A DNA stretch of 64,000 bases. Origin: Allobacillus halotolerans (GTDB taxonomy: Bacteria; Bacillota; Bacilli; Bacillales; Alkalibacillaceae). The position numbers and the translations under genes were made by a program. This document shows, piece after piece, positions 59,281 to 64,000 of this stretch. The stretch is from positions 16,701 to 80,700 of the forward strand of contig NZ_JAHLZF010000002.1 of the NCBI RefSeq assembly GCF_018967645.1, in the 5' to 3' direction. The number at the start of each line of letters is the position of its first letter. The first letter of the stretch is position 1. A model generated the notes under the pieces. That model had not been told where the DNA came from. It did not search any database and saw only the letters and a program-made list of their open reading frames with translations.

Positions 59281-59290
59281 ATATTAGGTG

Positions 59291-59349
59291 GTGGGGAAAG
59301 CATCCACCGATAGCGGATCAAAATATCAACAACGGACTTTAACAAAGCC
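59291..59349. mobile_element. MITE left-end fragment, inverted
   Basis: Read on the minus strand it is GGCTTTGTTAAAGTCCGTTG followed by TTGATA, GATCCGCTATCGGTGGA, identical in most positions to the left end of the MITE at 44564. No matching right end is found on the other side, so it is a solo end next to array H. Confidence 0.8.
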
Positions 59350-59360
59350 ATCTAAAAAAA

Positions 59361-59393
59361 CCAGCCAGCGACCTTCTTTAGGCCGCTGGCTGG
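59361..59393 (-). terminator. Terminator after the antiporter gene
   Basis: A 10-bp stem CCAGCCAGCG/CGCTGGCTGG with 13-nt loop, followed on the minus strand by TTTTTTT. Confidence 0.93.
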
Positions 59394-59409
59394 GTGAGCT
59401 TCGTTGATC

Positions 59410-61212
59410 TTAGCCTTGTCGATTATTCGGCTTCGATAAACTGATGACAATATCTTTTGATTCAACTTTTGGTTCACGATTTGGAGAAAAGAAGATGATT
59501 TTCCCACTTCCTTTGATAATTGCCAATAAAACAGATTCGTGATGTAATTCTTTTTTCAATGTTTCAAACGTATATTGTTCTGAGATCTTTGTTTTTTTGA
59601 ATACAAATCCTTGGTTGATTTTTTCATTCAGTACGGTCCAATTTGCCTGTTCACTGAACAAGATATTTCCGCTTATATGGTTACTGACTTCATCTAAACG
59701 ATCTCCGTTGTCCATTTGGATCGGTAATTGATACAAGAATTCCCGTCCGAACTCAGGCTTAAATGTCGTACTGATTAATGTGTTGTATGAATCGAATTCC
59801 GTCATACTGATCATATACTCATATGGAGTCATATCTAGTTGGTAATCGGTTTGTTCTGAAAGCACTTCTCCATGTTTGTTTGGAACATCGAGCCTTCTTG
59901 CATGCGATAACCTACTCCAAGATGAATCAATGATCATAACCGGTATGTCATAGTCACCCAATACTTTTGCAAAATTGGCTGTGAATTTACTGGATCCAAC
60001 CATTAGAATTCCTGGTGTGCTTTCAGTAGATAAATTCAATTTTTTCGAAAGCCAGCCGATTGAAAAGCCGTGAGCCACAACCGTTGCAAACACAAGGCCG
60101 AATGTTAAAGAAGTTAACATTTCAGCTTCTTCATACCCTTCAAGCAGTAAGACTCCAGCAAAATAACCAGATACCGTCAAGGCGACAATTCCTCGCGGTG
60201 CAATCCAACCCGTCAATAATTTCACTTTAAACGGTAGACCTGTTCCAATCGTTGAGATAAAAATTGTTAACGGACGAATAACAAAAAGCATTAATAAAAC
60301 AAATGAAATAATCGGCCATTCAAACATAGCAATCAATGTTTCTCTTGTCAGTGATGCCGTTAACATAATAAAAATAACAGATATCAGTAGAATGGATATA
60401 TTCTCTTTAAAATGACGTAGATCACCAATTGATGAAATTCTCATATTTGCAAGAGTGATACCCATTACCGTCACGGCAAGCAATCCTGTTTCGTGCATAA
60501 TCATATCACTGATCGTAAAGGCGGTCACAACACTGGACAAAACAAATGGAGATTTCAAATACTCAGGCACTAGGCCATTCTCAAATAATTTGCCGACTCC
60601 AAATCCGAATCCAATTCCAATCAGAATAGCTAATATTGATCCTCCGATAAAGAATAAGATTGTAATGAATGTCACATCGTCTAGGGTGATAAATTGGATG
60701 AACACAAATGCGAAAACAGCTAATAACGCACCAAGGGGGTCGACAATAATACCTTCCCATTTAAGGATCGCAGCAGGAAGTGGCTTTAACTTAGCCTGCC
60801 TTAATAGAGGTAAAATAACGGTCGGTCCTGTGACAATGAAGATGGCACCAATCACAAATGATACAGCGAGTGGTAGTCCAGCTACATAATGTGCGGCTAA
60901 TGAACCTAAAAGCCAGGCTAATAACGCACCGATTGTCACAATACGGTAGATCGGTTTACCAATTCCTCGGACTTCACGAAAATCCAAGCCTAAGCTTCCT
61001 TCAAATAAGATAATCCCAACTGCAATGGAAATCAGTGGGCTATATACGACTGCGAGGTTTTCCTCGGGATTGATTATGCCAAAAATAGGTCCCGCCAGTA
61101 ATCCAACGACAGACATCACGACAATCGCCGGTAGCCTATAGCGCCATGCGACCCATTGTGAGCTGACGCCTAAAAATAAGATGAGCATCAGCTCAAATAA
61201 TAAATTGTCCAT
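59410..61212 (-). CDS. Cation/proton antiporter with RCK domain
   Basis: 600 residues. The first 390 or so form a CPA1-type antiporter with about 12-13 helices (FVIGAIFIVTGPTVILPLLRQAK, EGIIVDPLGALLAVFAF, the paired TGP and DPLGA motifs of NhaP-type exchangers). Residues 400-600 are a RCK/TrkA-N-like regulatory domain (TPGILMVGSSKFTANFAKVLG) with a C-terminal TrkA-C-like part. It probably exports sodium or potassium for protons, in keeping with a saline or alkaline habitat. AAGGAGG precedes the ATG. Confidence 0.9.
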   Translation of the reverse strand: MDNLLFELMLILFLGVSSQWVAWRYRLPAIVVMSVVGLLAGPIFGIINPEENLAVVYSPLISIAVGIILFEGSLGLDFREVRGIGKPIYRIVTIGALLAWLLGSLAAHYVAGLPLAVSFVIGAIFIVTGPTVILPLLRQAKLKPLPAAILKWEGIIVDPLGALLAVFAFVFIQFITLDDVTFITILFFIGGSILAILIGIGFGFGVGKLFENGLVPEYLKSPFVLSSVVTAFTISDMIMHETGLLAVTVMGITLANMRISSIGDLRHFKENISILLISVIFIMLTASLTRETLIAMFEWPIISFVLLMLFVIRPLTIFISTIGTGLPFKVKLLTGWIAPRGIVALTVSGYFAGVLLLEGYEEAEMLTSLTFGLVFATVVAHGFSIGWLSKKLNLSTESTPGILMVGSSKFTANFAKVLGDYDIPVMIIDSSWSRLSHARRLDVPNKHGEVLSEQTDYQLDMTPYEYMISMTEFDSYNTLISTTFKPEFGREFLYQLPIQMDNGDRLDEVSNHISGNILFSEQANWTVLNEKINQGFVFKKTKISEQYTFETLKKELHHESVLLAIIKGSGKIIFFSPNREPKVESKDIVISLSKPNNRQG

Positions 61213-61333
61213 CGTGTGCCTCCTTTCATATGGGCTTGTATGCTTAGTTCCCTAATGGATGTGGTATAACCCATATATACGATATTTTTTATATATACGT
61301 TAGCCATTATATAATTCACTAGGGGGGTAGTCA
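61213..61333. promoter_or_regulatory. Divergent promoter region of the antiporter and the FMN protein
   Basis: 120 bp between divergent starts. It has TATATACGATATTTTTTATATATACG, partly self-complementary, in the middle. No single promoter pair could be fixed with confidence. Confidence 0.4.
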
Positions 61334-62905
61334 ATGGCGGACATCGTCAGTGTTGTTTTATTAATTATTATTTTGTTTGTTCTTGTTTTGCCTGCATTCT
61401 TCGTAGTTTATGCATACTTTGTCGACCGTAACCAAAAAAGACATTCTGTACTTCGAAATTATCCGGTACTTGGACGCATTCGTTATATGTTTGAAAAGAT
61501 CGGACCTGAATTAAGACAATATTTTTTCCGCGATGATACAGAAGGTAAACCATTTTCCAGAAAGGATTACCACGACATCATCATTCCAGCAAAATATGGC
61601 CACCGGTTGATTGGTTATGGTTCGCTTAGAGATTTTGAAGAGCCTGGCTATTATGTGAAAAATTCAATGTTTCCGAAGCAACTGGAGGAATTAGCACTCG
61701 GAGAAAGTCCGCAAGTTAGCTCTTTCGTCTACCAAATTGATAAGGATTCGTTGATTGGCAGAAAAGAGCACCGTGAAGATAAAATGATGAATCCATTTTT
61801 GCTTGAAGAAGAATATGAAGTTGTGATTGGTGAAAATACAAGGAATCCATTTCATGTAAAAGGTCATATCGGCATGTCTGCAATGAGTTATGGCGCTCTT
61901 GGAGATCGTGCCATAACGGCATTATCAATAGGATTAGGCCGTGCTACAGGTACATGGATGAATACAGGCGAAGGCGGACTTTCGAATCACCACTTAAAAG
62001 GTGATGTCGATCTCATCATGCAAATCGGCCCAGGTTTATTTGGAGTACGCACGGAAGCTGGTGAATTTTCCTGGGAAGAATTAAAGAAAAAAGCAGAAAT
62101 TGATCAAGTGAAAGCTTTCGAATTAAAACTGGCACAAGGTGCAAAACTTCGCGGTGGACACGTTGAAGGAGATAAAGTAACGCCTGAAATTGCTAAAATC
62201 CGTAATGTTGAACCCTATAAAACCATCAACAGTCCCAATCGCTTTTACGAATTTGATGATGTTCAAACACTGCTTGATTTCTTAACTGACATTAGAGAAG
62301 CGACTGGTTTACCTGTCGGGATGAAAATCGTTGTCGGACAGGAAAAATACGTCGAAGAATTAGCGAAATTAATGAGAGAAACTGGTAAGCATCCAGATTT
62401 TATTACCGTCGACGGCGGAGAAGGTGGAACAGGCGCTACGTATCAAGAGCTTGCAGACAGTGTTGGATTGCCATTAAAATCAGCATTGCGAATTCTACAT
62501 CAAGCACTCGTGAAAGAAGGTGTGCGTGACCGTGTGAAAATTATTGCTTCTGGCAAGTTGATTACACCAGATAAAATTGCCATCGCCTTGTCATTAGGTG
62601 CAGACCTCGTACAAGTGGCCCGTGCTTTCATGGTGACCGTCGGTTGTATCATGGCTCAAGTATGTCATACGAATGAATGCCCTGTCGGTGTGGCGACGAC
62701 AGATCCGAAATTACAACGAGCATTAGACATTGACGAGAAGTCATATCGCGTGACCAATTTCGTCGTTGCCATGCGTGAAGGATTATTTAATTTGGCAGCT
62801 GCATCCGGACTGGAGTCACCATCTGAATTCCGGGATGAGCATGTTGCTTACAAAGACTTGTATGATGTCACCTATGATAATCACTTGAAGACAAATCAAT
62901 CTTAA
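61334..62905 (+). CDS. FMN-binding glutamate synthase-like protein (YerD type)
   Basis: 523 residues. An N-terminal membrane helix (about residues 5-30) precedes a TIM-barrel domain similar to the synthase domain of glutamate synthase: HIGMSAMSYGALGDRAI, TGEGGLSNHH, FITVDGGEGGTGATY, and the Cys cluster CIMAQVCHTNECPVG that could bind an Fe-S centre. It lacks the amidotransferase domain. The YerD family has unclear function. AGGGGGG precedes the ATG. Confidence 0.9.
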   Translation: MADIVSVVLLIIILFVLVLPAFFVVYAYFVDRNQKRHSVLRNYPVLGRIRYMFEKIGPELRQYFFRDDTEGKPFSRKDYHDIIIPAKYGHRLIGYGSLRDFEEPGYYVKNSMFPKQLEELALGESPQVSSFVYQIDKDSLIGRKEHREDKMMNPFLLEEEYEVVIGENTRNPFHVKGHIGMSAMSYGALGDRAITALSIGLGRATGTWMNTGEGGLSNHHLKGDVDLIMQIGPGLFGVRTEAGEFSWEELKKKAEIDQVKAFELKLAQGAKLRGGHVEGDKVTPEIAKIRNVEPYKTINSPNRFYEFDDVQTLLDFLTDIREATGLPVGMKIVVGQEKYVEELAKLMRETGKHPDFITVDGGEGGTGATYQELADSVGLPLKSALRILHQALVKEGVRDRVKIIASGKLITPDKIAIALSLGADLVQVARAFMVTVGCIMAQVCHTNECPVGVATTDPKLQRALDIDEKSYRVTNFVVAMREGLFNLAAASGLESPSEFRDEHVAYKDLYDVTYDNHLKTNQS

Positions 62906-62985
62906 ACTTCACTCATTTAAACGGTGAACAGTATGGATGTAGTTTATTGCGCAATCGAGTCGCGATGTTTGAACTTGATTGACAA

Positions 62986-63034
62986 AGATTCCGAGCTAGA
63001 GTTCCATGATATATTCTTCTAGCGATCGGAATCT
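62986..63034 (+). terminator. Terminator after the FMN protein gene
   Basis: Stem GATTCCGA/TCGGAATC continued by GCTAG/CTAGC with a small bulge, followed by TTTTTTT on the plus strand. Confidence 0.88.
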
Positions 63035-63126
63035 TTTTTTATAAATAGTCATGAATAATTGTTTTCTGTTCTTTGTTTCTTATATGATAGTTACTAGTGA
63101 TATGTTTGGTAGAAAGGAGTTTTTTT

Positions 63127-63891
63127 ATGCGTTGTCCATCTTGCGGTATATCTGTTGAAAAAGATGTTCAATTTTGCCCTAACTGCGGACACAACATCGA
63201 TCAAGCTTCAACAATTACAATCAATTCAGAGGATGTATTACCAAGTGAAAATGTGTATGGGGTGTTAAAGAAAATTCTGATACAGCCCTCTGCAAGTAAG
63301 CATTTAACCCCGAACCATTTACCAATTGGTTTGATTTCCATCGCCATCTATTCTTTATTGATCGCCGGTTTCATCTATTACTCGATGAAAAGCATTTCCT
63401 CGGATTTGCAAAGCTCGTTCAATGATCTTGGATTAGGTAGTGTACTTGGTCAAAGTGTGGAAGTTAGCTTTTTTGATTATTTTCTCTTACCGTTCGTCGG
63501 GTTTTATGCACTGCAAATCATTATGATCTTACTTATATACATTTTGGCTAAAATTACAGGAGAAATAAAAGACTTAAGAACGTTGACCGCTCAGTATGGT
63601 GCGTACTTATTTCCGTTCTCATTTATCTTCATAGTCGGTGTATTATTCTCTGTTCTTAATCTAAGTTGGTTGGCGACCGTTGCACTCCTTATCGCAACAC
63701 TTGGTGTCATTTTTATGCTACCAGTCATACTGACAAAGTCCGGTATTGAGAATGCAGGTGACGGAACCGATCGTGTTTATTTATTATTGATCATTTACTT
63801 CATCGGTGTTTTAATTCTAAGCTTTGTTGCTAGAACTTATGTTGAGACGATGGTTTCCAGTTTCATCAATAACATCACGAGTATATTTTAA
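63127..63891 (+). CDS. Zinc-ribbon membrane protein of the Yip1-like type
   Basis: 254 residues from the ATG at 63127, 7 nt after AAAGGAG; an upstream in-frame start lacks a site. The N-terminus is a zinc ribbon with two CxxC pairs (CPSCG, CPNCG), then a linker, then five helices in a Yip1-like arrangement. Proteins of this type are common in Bacillus and of unknown role. A terminator follows. Confidence 0.75.
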   Translation: MRCPSCGISVEKDVQFCPNCGHNIDQASTITINSEDVLPSENVYGVLKKILIQPSASKHLTPNHLPIGLISIAIYSLLIAGFIYYSMKSISSDLQSSFNDLGLGSVLGQSVEVSFFDYFLLPFVGFYALQIIMILLIYILAKITGEIKDLRTLTAQYGAYLFPFSFIFIVGVLFSVLNLSWLATVALLIATLGVIFMLPVILTKSGIENAGDGTDRVYLLLIIYFIGVLILSFVARTYVETMVSSFINNITSIF

Positions 63892-63954
63892 TGTTGTCTT
63901 GATTGGTTGGTTCAACGAATTGGTCATGTGAAAATTTATTATATGAGAGAGCGG

Positions 63955-63980
63955 GCACTGACTTCGGTCGGTGCTTTTTT
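63955..63980 (+). terminator. Terminator at the right end of the window
   Basis: An 8-bp stem GCACTGAC/GTCGGTGC with a TTCG loop and six T residues. The stem and loop are the same as in the argS terminator at 38919. Confidence 0.9.
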
Positions 63981-64000
63981 GTGTATGCTAAAGCGTTACG

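Overview
The window looks like the chromosome of a low-GC Gram-positive endospore former of the Bacillaceae, probably a moderately halophilic or haloalkaliphilic one. This rests on the gene order (prmC-prfA-tdk-rpmE-rho, then glpX-murA-fsa-spo0F-pyrG-rpoE, fadF/acyl-CoA dehydrogenases, ywiB-argS, pbpG-ywhD, ywdK-ywdI), which follows the Bacillus subtilis arrangement, on spo0F and rpoE (delta), on strong AGGAGG-type ribosome binding sites, and on several sodium- or ion-coupled transporters (NSS, SSS, TRAP, CPA) plus a very acidic lipoprotein linker. The genus cannot be fixed from sequence reading alone.

Layout. 1-2.3 kb: end of an IS21-type istB gene and small, mostly unrecognised membrane ORFs (accessory DNA). 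2.3-4.6 kb: DUF2089 regulator plus ABC-2 exporter operon. 4.7-9.7 kb: prmC-prfA, tdk, a zinc-independent L31 and rho. 9.9-12 kb: YtrA-like GntR/ABC operon with a clear promoter and operator. 12.3-13.3 kb: a NERD-domain gene bracketed by two repeat arrays of one family. 13.7-19.9 kb: glpX, murA, fsa, spo0F, pyrG and rpoE. A 30-codon ORF beginning MPLVSM stands where fbaA is expected, and pyrG has a leader with the hallmarks of CTP-sensing reiterative-transcription attenuation. 20-22 kb: orphan ABC-2 permease and a guanylate-kinase-like gene. 22.7-32.4 kb: a seven-gene acyl-CoA operon (thiolase, 3-hydroxyacyl-CoA dehydrogenase, two acyl-CoA dehydrogenases, MeaB chaperone, TetR regulator, fused B12-dependent mutase IcmF). 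33.3-35.4 kb: fadF; its promoter and the thiolase promoter carry the same 19-bp operator-like motif. 36.4-38.5 kb: a sodium:solute symporter pseudogene with an internal deletion and its neighbours. 39-47 kb: argS, ywiB, pbpG, ywhD, ywdK, ywdI and an NSS transporter. 48-54.4 kb: YjiH-type membrane protein, XRE-TPR regulator, M29 aminopeptidase, a P-loop protein, and a terC-type gene split by a -1 shift at A-AAA-AAG. 54.7-58.1 kb: TRAP operon dctQ-dctM-dctP with a MITE between dctM and dctP. 59.4-63.9 kb: cation/proton antiporter, FMN glutamate-synthase-like protein, zinc-ribbon membrane protein.

The most unusual feature is spread over the whole window: nine intergenic arrays of short direct repeats. 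Their sequences fall into several unrelated families, but the periods are only two: about 21 bp (7 arrays) or exactly 52 bp (2 arrays). These are close to 2 and 5 turns of B-DNA. The arrays often sit just beyond rho-independent terminators and several touch fragments of a mobile MITE with ends GGCTYTGTTAAAG; one complete MITE copy has an 8-bp target duplication. No cas genes, tRNAs, rRNAs or complete autonomous insertion sequences were seen.
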